A stretch of 64,000 nucleotides of DNA from an uncultured Croceitalea sp. (GTDB lineage: Bacteria; Bacteroidota; Bacteroidia; Flavobacteriales; Flavobacteriaceae). The notes under the pieces were generated by a model that did no database searches, was not told where the DNA came from, and saw only the letters and a list, made by a program, of their open reading frames with translations. The translations under genes were made by a program, and so were the position numbers. The stretch covers positions 1-64,000 of the forward strand of contig CANMOV010000009.1 of the NCBI GenBank assembly GCA_947499565.1. The letters run 5' to 3'. This document shows positions 25,196-34,790 of the stretch, piece by piece (position 1 is the stretch's first letter; each line of letters starts with the position of its first letter).

Positions 25196-26506
25196 ATGAA
25201 AACACTGGATAAGATTCCTACTGGAAAGATAGAGCGTGCTGGGAAGTTGGTGAAAACCGGTGTTAAAATTGGTGGCAATTATGCTAAATATTACAGTAAG
25301 AAATTAGTTAATCCAAGTTTGTCTAAAGATGAACTTAATGAGGATAATGCGGGTGACATCTATGATGGCTTAAAAAGTTTAAAGGGTAGTGCGCTAAAGG
25401 TTGCTCAATTGTTAAGCATGGAGAAGAATCTGCTGCCAAGTGCCTATGTTGAAAAATTTTCATTGTCTCAGTTTTCCGTGCCGCCACTTTCGGCTCCCCT
25501 GGTTCGGAAAACTTTCAAGAAGTATTTGGGAAAGTATCCTGAGGCTATTTTTGACTCTTTTGAGAAAGATTCCGTCAATGCGGCAAGTATAGGGCAGGTG
25601 CATAAAGCAACAAAAGATGGAAAGAAACTCGCTGTTAAGATTCAATATCCAGGTGTAGCGGAAAGTATTAGTAGTGATTTGGCAATAGTTAAGCCAATTG
25701 CCATTAGAATGTTTAATCTACAAGGAAAAGACTCTGATAAGTATTTTAAAGAAGTAGAGAATAAACTGGTTGAAGAGACCAACTATATTTTAGAAATAAA
25801 ACAGAGCAAGGAGATTACTGAGGCTTGTGCTCTAATACCAAATATTAAGTTTCCTAAATATTATGAGGATTTATCTAGTGAGCGAATCATAACAATGGAT
25901 TGGATGAAAGGTCAGCATCTTAGTGAGTTTGCAAAAACGCCATTCACTCAAGAAATTGGAAATAGGCTTGGGCAAGCCCTTTGGGACTTTTATATGTTTC
26001 AGATTCATGGCTTACGAAAAGTACATGCCGACCCGCATCCAGGGAACTTTCTAGTTAGTGAAGAAAATACTTTGATTGCGATAGATTTTGGCTGTATTAA
26101 AGAAATACCAGATGAGTTCTACGTACCATATTTTGAACTGGCTCAAAAGGAAAACATAAATAATGATAAGTTTTTTATGAAAAAACTTTATGAGCTTGAA
26201 ATATTAACTCCTACTGATTCTCAAAAAGAGTTAGATTTCTTTAAAGCCTTGTTCAAAGAAATGTTGAGTTTATTCACCTCACCTTTTCATGAGGAAGAAT
26301 TTGATTTTGGTTCAGATATTTTTTGGACTAAAATTGCGGATTTAAGTGAACGTTACGCTAAGGATGAACAAATTCGGAAAATGAATGGAAACCGAGGTTC
26401 CAAACACTTCTTATATATGAATCGTACATTTTTTGGACTTTACAATCTCTTGCATGATTTAAAAGCTAAGGTTGATGTAAATAATTTCAGACAGTATTTG
26501 GACTAA
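25196..26506 (+). CDS. UbiB/AarF-like (ABC1) atypical kinase
   Basis: 436 residues. UbiB-family motifs: the Ala-rich loop AASIGQVHKA (~125), AVKIQYPGV with the invariant Lys, catalytic HADPHPGNFLV (~283) and metal-binding IDFGCIKE (~302). The family's KxGQ motif reads KVAQLLSM (~65), with Ala for Gly. Members are ATPases linked to isoprenoid quinone or lipid handling at the membrane. No transmembrane pair at the C-terminus, unlike E. coli UbiB. It follows the TetR-like gene by 4 bp. It makes menaquinone-related roles possible here, but none is shown. Confidence 0.85.
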   Translation: MKTLDKIPTGKIERAGKLVKTGVKIGGNYAKYYSKKLVNPSLSKDELNEDNAGDIYDGLKSLKGSALKVAQLLSMEKNLLPSAYVEKFSLSQFSVPPLSAPLVRKTFKKYLGKYPEAIFDSFEKDSVNAASIGQVHKATKDGKKLAVKIQYPGVAESISSDLAIVKPIAIRMFNLQGKDSDKYFKEVENKLVEETNYILEIKQSKEITEACALIPNIKFPKYYEDLSSERIITMDWMKGQHLSEFAKTPFTQEIGNRLGQALWDFYMFQIHGLRKVHADPHPGNFLVSEENTLIAIDFGCIKEIPDEFYVPYFELAQKENINNDKFFMKKLYELEILTPTDSQKELDFFKALFKEMLSLFTSPFHEEEFDFGSDIFWTKIADLSERYAKDEQIRKMNGNRGSKHFLYMNRTFFGLYNLLHDLKAKVDVNNFRQYLD

Positions 26507-26614
26507 AAACATTCTTCATATATAAATAACTCCCATTTTTTTTAGCACCAAAGATTTATTTTTTACTTTTCCATTAAATAAGAGCTTATGATGTGGGCTC
26601 CAAACTAACTTTTT

Positions 26615-27622
26615 ATGTACAATTCTAAAATTATAGGTTTAGGCCATTACGTTCCTGAAAATGTGGTTACCAATGACGATTTGTCTAAACTTATGGAAAC
26701 CAATGATGAATGGATTCAAGAGCGAACAGGTATTAAAGAAAGGCGCCATGTCGTAAAAGGTGAGGATACCACAACAACAATGGGTGTTAAGGCAGCCAAA
26801 ATTGCCATAGAACGTGCAGGAATAGATAAAGATGATATCGATTTTATTGTTTTTGCTACATTGAGTCCAGATTATTATTTCCCTGGACCTGGAGTATTAG
26901 TGCAACGAGATTTAGGTATTAAGACAGTAGGTGCTCTAGATGTAAGAAACCAATGCTCCGGTTTTGTCTATGGTATTTCTGTGGCAGACCAATATATAAA
27001 AAGCGGAATGTATAAGAATGTGCTAGTTATTGGTTCTGAAGTGCATTCAACAGGTTTGGACATGACAACACGTGGTAGGGGAGTGTCTGTTATTTTTGGT
27101 GATGGAGCCGGTGCTGCGGTTGTAAGTAGAGAAGAGGATACTACAAAAGGAATCCTGTCAACACATTTACATTCAGAAGGGCAACATGCCGAAGAATTAT
27201 CACTTATAGCTCCTGGAATGGGAAAACGTTGGGTTACCGATATTATTGAAGAAAATGACCCAAATGATGAATCCTATTACCCATATATGAATGGACAATT
27301 TGTCTTTAAAAATGCGGTAGTCCGTTTTAGTGAGGTTATCATGGAAGGTTTGCAGATGAATGGTTTAAGTCCTTCAGACATCAATATGTTGGTTCCGCAT
27401 CAAGCCAATCTTAGAATATCGCAATTTGTACAAAAGAAATTTGGCCTTTCTAATGACCAAGTCTATAATAACATTATGAATTATGGAAACACTACAGCTG
27501 CATCAATACCAATAGCATTGACCGAAGCTTGGGAAAAAGGTAAAATTAATAGTGGTGATTTAGTAGTACTTGCAGCCTTTGGTAGTGGATTTACATGGGG
27601 AAGTGTTATTATTAAATGGTAG
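26615..27622 (+). CDS. fabH: Beta-ketoacyl-ACP synthase III
   Basis: 335 residues. It condenses acyl-CoA with malonyl-ACP to start fatty-acid synthesis; in Bacteroidota, branched primers are common. Thiolase-fold catalytic triad visible: C114 in NQCSGF, H262 in VPHQANLRI, N292 in NYGNTTAAS. Length and the N-terminal IGLGHYVPENVVTN are typical. Flavobacteria have several FabH paralogs, so housekeeping versus secondary use cannot be settled. The stop is 1 bp before the next start. Confidence 0.9.
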   Translation: MYNSKIIGLGHYVPENVVTNDDLSKLMETNDEWIQERTGIKERRHVVKGEDTTTTMGVKAAKIAIERAGIDKDDIDFIVFATLSPDYYFPGPGVLVQRDLGIKTVGALDVRNQCSGFVYGISVADQYIKSGMYKNVLVIGSEVHSTGLDMTTRGRGVSVIFGDGAGAAVVSREEDTTKGILSTHLHSEGQHAEELSLIAPGMGKRWVTDIIEENDPNDESYYPYMNGQFVFKNAVVRFSEVIMEGLQMNGLSPSDINMLVPHQANLRISQFVQKKFGLSNDQVYNNIMNYGNTTAASIPIALTEAWEKGKINSGDLVVLAAFGSGFTWGSVIIKW

Positions 27623-27623
27623 T

Positions 27624-28181
27624 ATGGGAAAACAATTAAGCGCATTGAACCAAAGACTTATTCATTTTATAAATGAACAAAAGTTGTTCTTTGTTGCAAC
27701 TACCTCTTCAAATGGGAGTATAAACCTTTCTCCCAAAGGCTTAGATTCTTTTAAAGTAATGGATGATAATAGAGTTCTTTGGCTTAACTTGACAGGTAGC
27801 GGAAATGAGACTGCTGCGCATCTTATAGAAGATTCACGCATGACTATTATGTTTTGTGCTTTTGAAGGTCCTCCTCTAATTTTAAGACTTTACGGTACTG
27901 CAGTAACATATCATCCACGTCATGGTTTCTGGAAAGATCATATTTCGCTATTCCCAAAAATTGGTGGTAGTAGGCAATTAGTAGATATGAAAATAGATTT
28001 AGTTCAAACTTCTTGCGGAATGGGTGTCCCATTAATGGATTTTAAATCACAACGCCATGGACTTATTGATTGGGCAGAGGATAAAGGCGAAGAGGGTATA
28101 AAAGAATATTGGGAAAAGAAGAATACTATCAGTTTAGATGGCAATCCGACCAACATATTTAAAAATAAACCCCAGCATTAA
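27624..28181 (+). CDS. Pyridoxamine-5'-phosphate-oxidase-like FMN-binding protein
   Basis: 185 residues from the ATG at 27624 (MGKQLSALNQRLIHFINEQK); the longer reading from 27570 runs inside fabH and gives no family sequence. Split-barrel FMN-binding fold: FVATTSSNGSINLSPKG, LWLNLTGSGNETAAHL, MTIMFCAFEGPPLILRLYG. The C-terminal part with CGMGVPLMDF matches the PPOX-class group of unknown substrate. Its start is next to the fabH stop, so it is in the same operon. A terminator overlaps its last codons. Confidence 0.87.
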   Translation: MGKQLSALNQRLIHFINEQKLFFVATTSSNGSINLSPKGLDSFKVMDDNRVLWLNLTGSGNETAAHLIEDSRMTIMFCAFEGPPLILRLYGTAVTYHPRHGFWKDHISLFPKIGGSRQLVDMKIDLVQTSCGMGVPLMDFKSQRHGLIDWAEDKGEEGIKEYWEKKNTISLDGNPTNIFKNKPQH

Positions 28182-28194
28182 TGCCGGGGTTTTA
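28168..28194 (+). terminator. Terminator of the fabH operon
   Basis: The AACCCC(a)GCAT / ATGC(c)GGGGTT stem (28168-28191) with a 2-nt loop is followed by TTTATT. It contains the stop codon of the FMN-binding protein at 28179-28181. Confidence 0.85.
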
Positions 28195-28558
28195 TTGATT
28201 TCTTGATTAAGCACTAACCAACCAATTGCTACCTCAAGAGAAATCAATTTTTTAACTACTATTGTTATCCAATAGACGATGTTTTAAAGGTCATGTTACA
28301 TTATAACTTGCCTTTAACAAATTTTAAGAACAATTAGGAGGTGATTACAGAATTGAAAATAGTTTTCTTCTAAAAAAAGATAACCCTGACTTCAATAAAG
28401 AAATCAGGGTTTTTCATTGATAAGCTATACTAAACACTAACCATTAACTATAAAAAATACAGTCTTACCAATGATTAAAATTTTATATCTATTACCAATA
28501 GACGATATTTTTTCGAAATCGTTACGACTTTTAAGCTAGTTTAACAGATAAATAACAA
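28182..28558. repeat. Intergenic region with two hairpin-plus-motif modules
   Basis: No gene is seen in these 377 bp. Two similar modules follow one another. Module 1 has the fabH-operon terminator, CACTAACCA at 28212-28220 and CCAATAGACGAT at 28269-28280. Module 2 has hairpin AACCCTGA / TCAGGGTT (28382-28411, followed by four T), CACTAACCA at 28435-28443 and CCAATAGACGAT at 28495-28506. Motif spacing is 57 and 60 bp. Module 1 also carries an imperfect hairpin between AAAGG (28286) and CCTTT (28315). The motif is unknown to me. Confidence 0.6.
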
Positions 28559-28918
28559 ATGAAAACCACTTTAGTTTTTGGAGCATCCTTGAAACCAAAT
28601 AGATATAGCAATATTGCAATTCATCGTTTACTAGAAAATAATATTAAAACATTTGCATTTGGGTTAAGAACAGGGAAGGTAAGTACGGTGCAAATTAAAA
28701 CCAATCTTAACAATTTTGAAAACATTAATACTATTACATTGTACATGAATCCAACTCGACAAAGCGAGTATTACCATCAAATAATAGATTTAGCACCTAA
28801 AAGAGTAATTTTTAATCCAGGAACAGAAAATCCAGAATTTTATAAATTATTGCAAGAAAAGGGGATTGTTGTTGAAGTTGCCTGCACCCTGGTTTTGTTG
28901 GCAACAGGACAGTATTAG
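28559..28918 (+). CDS. CoA-binding (Rossmann-type) protein, YccU-like
   Basis: 119 residues. The CoA-binding domain is recognised from VFGASLKPNRYSNIAIHRL with its glycine-rich turn and ITLYMNPTRQSEYY, then RVIFNPGTENPEF. Family members bind CoA in the fold of succinyl-CoA ligase alpha, with unknown role. It follows the repeat-bearing intergenic region by 52 bp from the second module and converges with the next gene. Confidence 0.85.
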   Translation: MKTTLVFGASLKPNRYSNIAIHRLLENNIKTFAFGLRTGKVSTVQIKTNLNNFENINTITLYMNPTRQSEYYHQIIDLAPKRVIFNPGTENPEFYKLLQEKGIVVEVACTLVLLATGQY

Positions 28919-28927
28919 AAATAATTC

Positions 28928-29929
28928 TTACTTACTTGCAATAGTAATAGGGAACTGTTTTTTCATATAATCCCATGCGTCACTAAAAGGAATGTCAAAT
29001 AAATTTTTGTTCTTTTTTACTTTGCCTTCAATTATATTTACAAACCACTTTCTTTGTGTAGGAGATAAATACTCATCTCCTGTTTTACCACTTCCAATAG
29101 CACTATTTATCTTTGTTTGTTGTAATTCGGTAAGCGGAACATATTTATAGTCTGTATGTCTTAAATAATAATGAATATCATTAGATGCCGATTTATACGT
29201 CTTGCTCGGGTCAACTGGTTTAAAACTATGTTTTTCTGCATAATTTTCTAAAGTAGTTTCATCTACAACAGATGGGTCATATTGGACTTTTACAACTTCT
29301 CCATTCATAAAACCAGATTCTGTGCTAAGTACGCCATCTATTTTCCCTAATTGTTTTTCCCCGGTCCAGAAACAATACATTTTAAAATGCTTCTCTTTGT
29401 AGTTTCCAGTGTTAATAGAAGAAAGCTCTTGATCTAGAATTTTAACGTAGGGAGGTATGATTCGCCCATTTGACTTTAGAGCTTCTTTTATTCTTTTAAG
29501 GAGTGTTAAAGATGAATAATCGCTGCTAATGCGTTTTACGACATCATTACCTTTTGTGTTTATAATTCTAACTACTGGATTGTTCCAACTAGGTTCATCG
29601 AATTTAGCAAGTATTTCGCGGTCTTTTCCTCCTTTATTATTGAAAATTGCTAATGGTATAAATTCGTTTTCTATGGTTTCAACCATAAGCGGATTGCTTA
29701 ATACGTTTTTTCCATAATTACGACAAGTTGCGCAGCCTGGCACTTCTTGGAATAAAATTAAAACATCCTTCAGTTCTCTTTTGGCAGCAGCTATGGCTTT
29801 GTCATAGTCACGATACCAATGTACTTTGCCTAATTCTTCACTTTCTTTAGAAAAATCAGTCTGTCCAATTGTTAGTGAACTATAAAAGAAGAGTAGTAAT
29901 AAAACGCTTTTTATGATTGTTCTATCCAT
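28928..29929 (-). CDS. Exported thioredoxin-fold protein fused to an MsrA-like domain
   Basis: 333 residues with a signal peptide to ~22 (YSSLTIGQ). Residues ~33-150 form a thioredoxin-like domain with CxxC as VPGCATC (C66, C69). This resembles the VPGUxxT family, whose members often use selenocysteine; here Cys is used. Residues ~175-245 look like the peptide-methionine sulfoxide reductase A core (MYCFWTGEKQLGKIDGVLST, then GFMNGEVVKVQYDP), and the C-terminus continues to YLSPTQRKWFVN. The arrangement suggests a periplasmic methionine or disulfide repair enzyme. The lone Cys of YCFW is the likely catalytic residue of the second domain. Confidence 0.75.
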   Translation of the reverse strand: MDRTIIKSVLLLLFFYSSLTIGQTDFSKESEELGKVHWYRDYDKAIAAAKRELKDVLILFQEVPGCATCRNYGKNVLSNPLMVETIENEFIPLAIFNNKGGKDREILAKFDEPSWNNPVVRIINTKGNDVVKRISSDYSSLTLLKRIKEALKSNGRIIPPYVKILDQELSSINTGNYKEKHFKMYCFWTGEKQLGKIDGVLSTESGFMNGEVVKVQYDPSVVDETTLENYAEKHSFKPVDPSKTYKSASNDIHYYLRHTDYKYVPLTELQQTKINSAIGSGKTGDEYLSPTQRKWFVNIIEGKVKKNKNLFDIPFSDAWDYMKKQFPITIASK

Positions 29930-30021
29930 AGCTATGTTGCTTTAAGTTCAAACATAGGTTACAAACATCACAAAAAAATAACAAGGTAAAACTTTAGGAT
30001 ATTTTAAGAATAATCAATTGC

Positions 30022-30258
30022 TTAAAAATCAGGTAAAGCATCAAATTCTTTTCTCTTATTTTGGAACCATGCCTGCATCGCTTCAGGAGATTCCATTAAT
30101 GTTTTCATGGCATTCATAGCTTCAAGGTGAGCGGTATCATTTTTTTGAAACATTTCCATACCGTGCTTTTTGCTTAATTCAGCTATTTCCTCAAAGGTAT
30201 TTGCACTAAAAACAGTGTCGCATGCACCACCTAATTGTTTACAGGTCATTTTTTTCAT
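30022..30258 (-). CDS. DUF1059 small protein
   Basis: 78 residues. CKQLGGACDTVFSANTFEEI, then the helical remainder, is the DUF1059 signature (two Cys near the start; function unknown). It starts 5 bp downstream of the symporter stop, so the two are co-transcribed. Confidence 0.88.
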   Translation of the reverse strand: MKKMTCKQLGGACDTVFSANTFEEIAELSKKHGMEMFQKNDTAHLEAMNAMKTLMESPEAMQAWFQNKRKEFDALPDF

Positions 30259-30263
30259 AACGT

Positions 30264-31745
30264 TTAATTTTTGGCCAGTTGTTTATTTGTTTTATCCCTA
30301 ATCAGCCATAAACCAATAAAGGTAAGTAAACCATTAAGTGGCAACAGTTCATAACCAACAGCGTAACCTCCTAAGAACTTGGCATCAATATTACCAATAA
30401 TCGCAATAATCACAACAGATAATATTGCAACCAACCAGACATACTTATCTTTAATTTTATGCTTAGTAAAAATCCCGAATGCAAAAAGCCCAAGTAACGG
30501 CCCATAGGTATAACCAGCTACAATTAAAAGACTATCGATAACATTCCGACTTAAAATGTATTTGAATGCGATAATTACTAAAATCAGCATAAAACTCATT
30601 GCAATGTGCGTTTTTTTGCGAATCTTTTTCTGCTCAGTTTCAGATTTCTTACCAAGATTTAAAAAATCTACGCAAAATGAAGTGGTTAAAGAGGTTAATG
30701 CACTATCTGCACTACTATATGCTGCGGCTATTAAACCTAACATAAATGTTATGGAAAGGGTTAGTCCCAATCCACTATTTAATGCAACTTCGGGGAAAAG
30801 CAAATCAGTTTTTGGAGAACCATCCATTAAAGGGATAGCTATTCCATTTTGATTGCTATAAATAAATAGTAAAGCTCCCAAAAGCATAAAAAGAAACGTT
30901 ACACCTACTAAAACAAAGCTAAAAGAAACCATGTTTTTTTGTGCGTCTTTCAAGTTTTTACAAGTCAAGTTTTTCTGCATCATATCTTGGTCTAGCCCAG
31001 TCATACATATAGTAATGAACATGCCGCCAAGAAAAGATTTTATAAAGTGATTCTTAGCCAAAAGACTATCAGTAAATAAAAATTGGTTATAGTTTTTTAA
31101 CTCATCTGAAGCTAAGAATTCACTAAAACTCCAATCTAATTCTCTATTAATTAATATAATAGATAAGATAACGGCTGCAATCATAAATGTAGTTTGCAGG
31201 GTGTCTGTCCAAACTATAGTTTTTATTCCTCCGCGATTCGTGTAAATCCATATAAGTGCAATGGAAATAACTACAGTAATTTCAAATGGTACTCCTAAAT
31301 CATCAAAAACAAATTGTTGCAATACTATAGCTACTAGATAAAGACGAAATGCAGCACCTAAAACACGTGAAACAAAAAAGAAAAATGCGCCAGTTTTATG
31401 GCTTATGTAACCAAATCTATCTAAAAGATACTCGTAGATAGAGGTTAAATTTAGTCTGTAGTATACCGGTAATAAGACAAAAGCGACGACAAAGTATCCA
31501 ACTAGATAGCCCAAAACTACCTGCATATAACTAAACTCTGAAGCTTCTACCCAACCAGGGACTGAAATAAACGTTACCCCAGAAAGGGAAGCACCCACCA
31601 TGCCAAAAGCAACTAGATACCACGGAGATTTTTGCCCAGCCTTAAAAAAATCCGTATTAGAATCATTTTTACCTGTTACATAAGATATTAAAAGAAGAAC
31701 TAAAAAATAGGCTCCAATAAGTAACAATATCTGAATGGCCGACAT
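30264..31745 (-). CDS. Sodium:solute symporter (SSS family)
   Basis: 493 residues from the ATG at 31743-31745 ([20 protein letters not shown]); the longer 31772 start adds a non-family stretch. About 13 transmembrane helices. SSS signatures: [19 protein letters not shown] after TM1, [15 protein letters not shown] in TM2, [11 protein letters not shown], and [17 protein letters not shown]. It moves an organic solute (sugar, amino acid or similar) with Na+. Substrate not deducible. The DUF1059 gene follows in the same operon. Upstream is the divergent recR promoter. Confidence 0.9.
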   Translation of the reverse strand: MSAIQILLLIGAYFLVLLLISYVTGKNDSNTDFFKAGQKSPWYLVAFGMVGASLSGVTFISVPGWVEASEFSYMQVVLGYLVGYFVVAFVLLPVYYRLNLTSIYEYLLDRFGYISHKTGAFFFFVSRVLGAAFRLYLVAIVLQQFVFDDLGVPFEITVVISIALIWIYTNRGGIKTIVWTDTLQTTFMIAAVILSIILINRELDWSFSEFLASDELKNYNQFLFTDSLLAKNHFIKSFLGGMFITICMTGLDQDMMQKNLTCKNLKDAQKNMVSFSFVLVGVTFLFMLLGALLFIYSNQNGIAIPLMDGSPKTDLLFPEVALNSGLGLTLSITFMLGLIAAAYSSADSALTSLTTSFCVDFLNLGKKSETEQKKIRKKTHIAMSFMLILVIIAFKYILSRNVIDSLLIVAGYTYGPLLGLFAFGIFTKHKIKDKYVWLVAILSVVIIAIIGNIDAKFLGGYAVGYELLPLNGLLTFIGLWLIRDKTNKQLAKN

Positions 31746-31799
31746 AAAATCTATTTGACACGCAAAATACAAAAAGCTATTTTGATAAATGTAAAATCG

Positions 31800-31807
31800 T
31801 AATTTTG
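31800..31807 (+). promoter_or_regulatory. -7 element of recR
   Basis: TAATTTTG fits TAnnTTTG, with TTTG at 31781-31784 15 nt upstream. It ends 5 nt before the recR ATG, so the mRNA is probably leaderless. Confidence 0.5.
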
Positions 31808-31812
31808 CATCA

Positions 31813-32433
31813 ATGGAATATTCATCTAAATTACTGGAGAATGCTGTGTATGAAATGTCTCAGTTACCAGGTATTGGTAAACGTACAGCACTCCGTTTAG
31901 TACTACATTTATTAAAGCAACCAGAGGAAAGAACAACATATTTGGCAGGCTCACTAATGAAGCTACGTGAAGAAATAAATTTTTGTAGTTCTTGCCACAA
32001 TATTTCAGATACAGCATTATGCGAAATCTGCTCAAATCCAAAGCGAGATGAAAGCCTAGTCTGTGTAGTTGAGGATATTAGGGATGTTATGGCTATTGAA
32101 AATACTTCTCAGTATCAGGGTTTGTATCATGTATTAGGTGGTAAAATATCACCTATGGAAGGCGTTGGTCCGCAAGATTTGAATATTGCTTCTTTAGTGA
32201 AAAAAGTAAAATCTGGAAAAGTAAAAGAACTCATATTTGCATTGAGTTCCACTATGGAAGGCGATACGACTAACTTTTACATGTACAAGCAATTGGAAGG
32301 ATGTGATGTAACAACTTCTACCATCGCTAGAGGTATTTCGGTAGGAGATGAACTAGAATACGCAGATGAGATTACTTTAGGACGTAGTATTTTAAATCGA
32401 GTTCCTTTTGAAAGTTCTATAAAAGCCAATTAA
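31813..32433 (+). CDS. recR: Recombination mediator RecR
   Basis: 206 residues. It loads RecA at gaps as part of RecFOR. Order: helix-hairpin-helix ([17 protein letters not shown], ~18-34), C4 zinc finger (C58, C61, C70, C73), Toprim domain ([14 protein letters not shown], ~83-170) and the Walker-B-like C-terminus. The motifs are complete. The ATG follows the -7 element by only 5 nt. Confidence 0.95.
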   Translation: MEYSSKLLENAVYEMSQLPGIGKRTALRLVLHLLKQPEERTTYLAGSLMKLREEINFCSSCHNISDTALCEICSNPKRDESLVCVVEDIRDVMAIENTSQYQGLYHVLGGKISPMEGVGPQDLNIASLVKKVKSGKVKELIFALSSTMEGDTTNFYMYKQLEGCDVTTSTIARGISVGDELEYADEITLGRSILNRVPFESSIKAN

Positions 32434-32506
32434 TTTTTTGTCAAATAAGGCAATAGAGAGAATGTTATTTAATACATAAAAATTAATGATAAGGCCATTA
32501 TTTTAT

Positions 32507-32514
32507 TATTTTTG
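32507..32514 (+). promoter_or_regulatory. -7 element of the E2 gene
   Basis: TATTTTTG fits TAnnTTTG; the ATG of the acyltransferase gene is 37 nt downstream. Confidence 0.5.
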
Positions 32515-32551
32515 CAAAATATAAGCCTTAATCGATACGTTAATTAGGAAT

Positions 32552-33916
32552 ATGTCAAAATTTGAATTGAAATTACCGCAAATGGGAGAAAGTGTTGCAG
32601 AAGCAACATTGACTACATGGCTTAAAGAAATTGGCGATACCATTGAGATGGATGAAGCTATTTTTGAGATTGCGACAGATAAAGTTGATTCCGAAGTGCC
32701 TAGTGAAGTAGAAGGAACCTTAGTTGAAAGAAGGTTTGAGGTTGATGATATTATTAAAGTAGGTGAAGTTGTAGCTGTTATTGAAGTAGCTGGAGACCCT
32801 TTAGGGACCCCTTCTGTGGAAAATGAGGCTATTACAGAAGAAGAAGTTGAAGAACCAATTGCAGAAATTCAACAACAAGTTTTTGATGCAAAAGAAACTG
32901 TAGCAAAACCTGTACAAGATTTTTCTAGTTCAGAACGTTTTTATTCTCCTTTGGTAAAGAATATTGCAAAAGAAGAAGGTATATCTATAGCCCAGTTGGA
33001 TACTATTCCTGGAACTGGAAAAGAGGGCAGGGTTACCAAAAATGATATTTTGGCATTTATTAAAAATAGAGGTGCTAATGGAAGTGCTGTTGTTCCTGAG
33101 ACGACTGAAGTTAAAAAGGAAGCGGCAAAGCCAGTTGAAGTTAAAGAAACTCCTAAGTCTGCTCCAATTCCTGCTGCTACAAAAACAAGTACTGTTCAAG
33201 TCACAGGTACAGATGAAATTATTCCACTTTCGCGTATGGGCAAGTTAATTGCGCATCACATGGTCGAAAGTGTATCAACTTCTGCCCATGTACAAAGTTT
33301 TATAGAAGTAGATGTTACCAATGTTGTTAACTGGAGAAATAAGATAAAAAAGTCTTTTGAAGAACGTGAAGGAGAGAAGCTAACATTTACGCCAATCTTT
33401 ATGGAAGCCGTAGCTGTTGCTATTAAAAAGTTTCCATTGATTAATGTTTCTTTAGATGGCGATAATGTTATTAAGAAAAAGAACATTAATCTTGGTATGG
33501 CGGCAGCCTTACCAGATGGAAATTTAATAGTTCCTGTAATTAAAAATGCCGACCAGTTAAACCTAGTTGGTATGGCTAAAACCATTAATGATTTGGCTAA
33601 TAGGGCAAGAAATAATGCACTAAAGCCAGATGAAATTAAAGATGGTACGTATACGGTAACTAATGTTGGGTCTTTTGGTAGTGTTTTTGGAACCCCAATC
33701 ATTAACCAACCGCAAGTAGCTATTTTAGCTTTAGGTGCAATTCGTAAAATGCCATCGGTTATTGAAACTCCTGAAGGTGATTTTATTGGTGTACGCAGCA
33801 AAATGTTTTTATCGCATAGTTATGACCATAGGGTAGTAAATGGTGCTTTAGGCGGAATGTTTATAAAAACTGTAGCTGATTACTTAGAGGCTTGGGATGT
33901 AAATCGCGAAATCTAG
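32552..33916 (+). CDS. 2-oxoacid dehydrogenase E2 (lipoyl acyltransferase)
   Basis: 454 residues. Core of a 2-oxoacid dehydrogenase complex. One N-terminal lipoyl domain (~1-78, lipoylated Lys44 in ATDKVDSE), a flexible Glu/Pro-rich linker, a peripheral-subunit-binding domain (~130-170, YSPLVKNIAKEEGISIAQL) and the catalytic acyltransferase (~225-454) with active-site His426 in SYDHRVVNG. The sequence is closest to the branched-chain/oxoglutarate group rather than pyruvate E2, but the substrate cannot be fixed without E1, and E1/E3 genes are not adjacent. Confidence 0.9.
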   Translation: MSKFELKLPQMGESVAEATLTTWLKEIGDTIEMDEAIFEIATDKVDSEVPSEVEGTLVERRFEVDDIIKVGEVVAVIEVAGDPLGTPSVENEAITEEEVEEPIAEIQQQVFDAKETVAKPVQDFSSSERFYSPLVKNIAKEEGISIAQLDTIPGTGKEGRVTKNDILAFIKNRGANGSAVVPETTEVKKEAAKPVEVKETPKSAPIPAATKTSTVQVTGTDEIIPLSRMGKLIAHHMVESVSTSAHVQSFIEVDVTNVVNWRNKIKKSFEEREGEKLTFTPIFMEAVAVAIKKFPLINVSLDGDNVIKKKNINLGMAAALPDGNLIVPVIKNADQLNLVGMAKTINDLANRARNNALKPDEIKDGTYTVTNVGSFGSVFGTPIINQPQVAILALGAIRKMPSVIETPEGDFIGVRSKMFLSHSYDHRVVNGALGGMFIKTVADYLEAWDVNREI

Positions 33917-33985
33917 CATACTTACTTTTATTTTTTAATTGTACACTATTTTTTTGCATCTAGTAGGCAACTTTTTCTGAAGGCC

Positions 33986-33993
33986 TATCTTTG
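33986..33993 (+). promoter_or_regulatory. -7 element of the exonuclease operon
   Basis: TATCTTTG fits TAnnTTTG; the exonuclease ATG is 20 nt downstream. Confidence 0.5.
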
Positions 33994-34013
33994 CTGAAAT
34001 ATAATTTTCCAAA

Positions 34014-34790
34014 ATGCAATTAAAATTAACCAAACCTATCTGCTTTTTCGATTTAGAAACTACAGGTATAAATGTAGCTAAAGATAGAATTGTAGAAATC
34101 TCTATACTTAAAATTTTTCCAAACGGTAACAAAGAAAGTAAAACTTGGTTGGTTAATCCAGAGATGGAAATTCCACCTGCGGTTATTGCTGTTCATGGAA
34201 TTTCTAATGAGAAGGTTGCCAATGAACCCACATTTAAAGAATTGTCCAAGGAAATCTATCAAATGATTAAAGACAGTGATTTAGGTGGTTTTAATTCTGA
34301 CCGTTTTGATATTCCACTTTTAGCAGAAGAAATGTTACGCGCTGAAGTTGATTTTGATATGAAACATATGGTTTCTGTAGATGTACAAACTATTTTTCAT
34401 AAAATGGAAAAAAGGACCTTAGGAGCCGCATATAAATTTTATTGTAATAAAGACTTAGAAGGAGCTCATAGTGCAGAGGCAGATACTATGGCTACTTATG
34501 AGGTTTTACTTTCGCAATTAGACCGATATCCAGAACTAGAGAATAATGTAAAAAAACTCTCTGAGTTTACAACTAGAAAGCAATCTTTGGATTTTGCTGG
34601 ATTCATTGGGGTGGATGAAAACGATAATCCTATTTTTTCTTTTGGAAAACATAAGGGTAAAACCGTTGATGAGGTTTTGGAAAAAGAACCAGGTTATTTT
34701 GGATGGATTTTAAATGCTGATTTTCCTTTATACACTAAAAAAGTGTTGACACAATTAAAGTTAAGTAAGCTGAATAATAAGTTATCTTAA
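34014..34790 (+). CDS. DnaQ-type 3'-5' exonuclease
   Basis: 258 residues. DEDDh exonuclease: ExoI FFDLETTG (D13, E15), ExoII around GFNSDRFDIPLL, ExoIII HSAEADTMAT with the proton-acceptor His and Asp. The C-terminal ~55 residues (FSFGKHKGKTVDEVL, then PGYFGWIL) form a small DUF3820-like module often fused to such nucleases. It could proofread or trim DNA/RNA ends. The stop overlaps the next ATG by 1 bp. Confidence 0.9.
   Translation: MQLKLTKPICFFDLETTGINVAKDRIVEISILKIFPNGNKESKTWLVNPEMEIPPAVIAVHGISNEKVANEPTFKELSKEIYQMIKDSDLGGFNSDRFDIPLLAEEMLRAEVDFDMKHMVSVDVQTIFHKMEKRTLGAAYKFYCNKDLEGAHSAEADTMATYEVLLSQLDRYPELENNVKKLSEFTTRKQSLDFAGFIGVDENDNPIFSFGKHKGKTVDEVLEKEPGYFGWILNADFPLYTKKVLTQLKLSKLNNKLS

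Noticed and set aside
27570..27623. Upstream start for the FMN-binding protein
   Set aside because: It lies inside the fabH frame and adds no family sequence; the ATG at 27624 fits.
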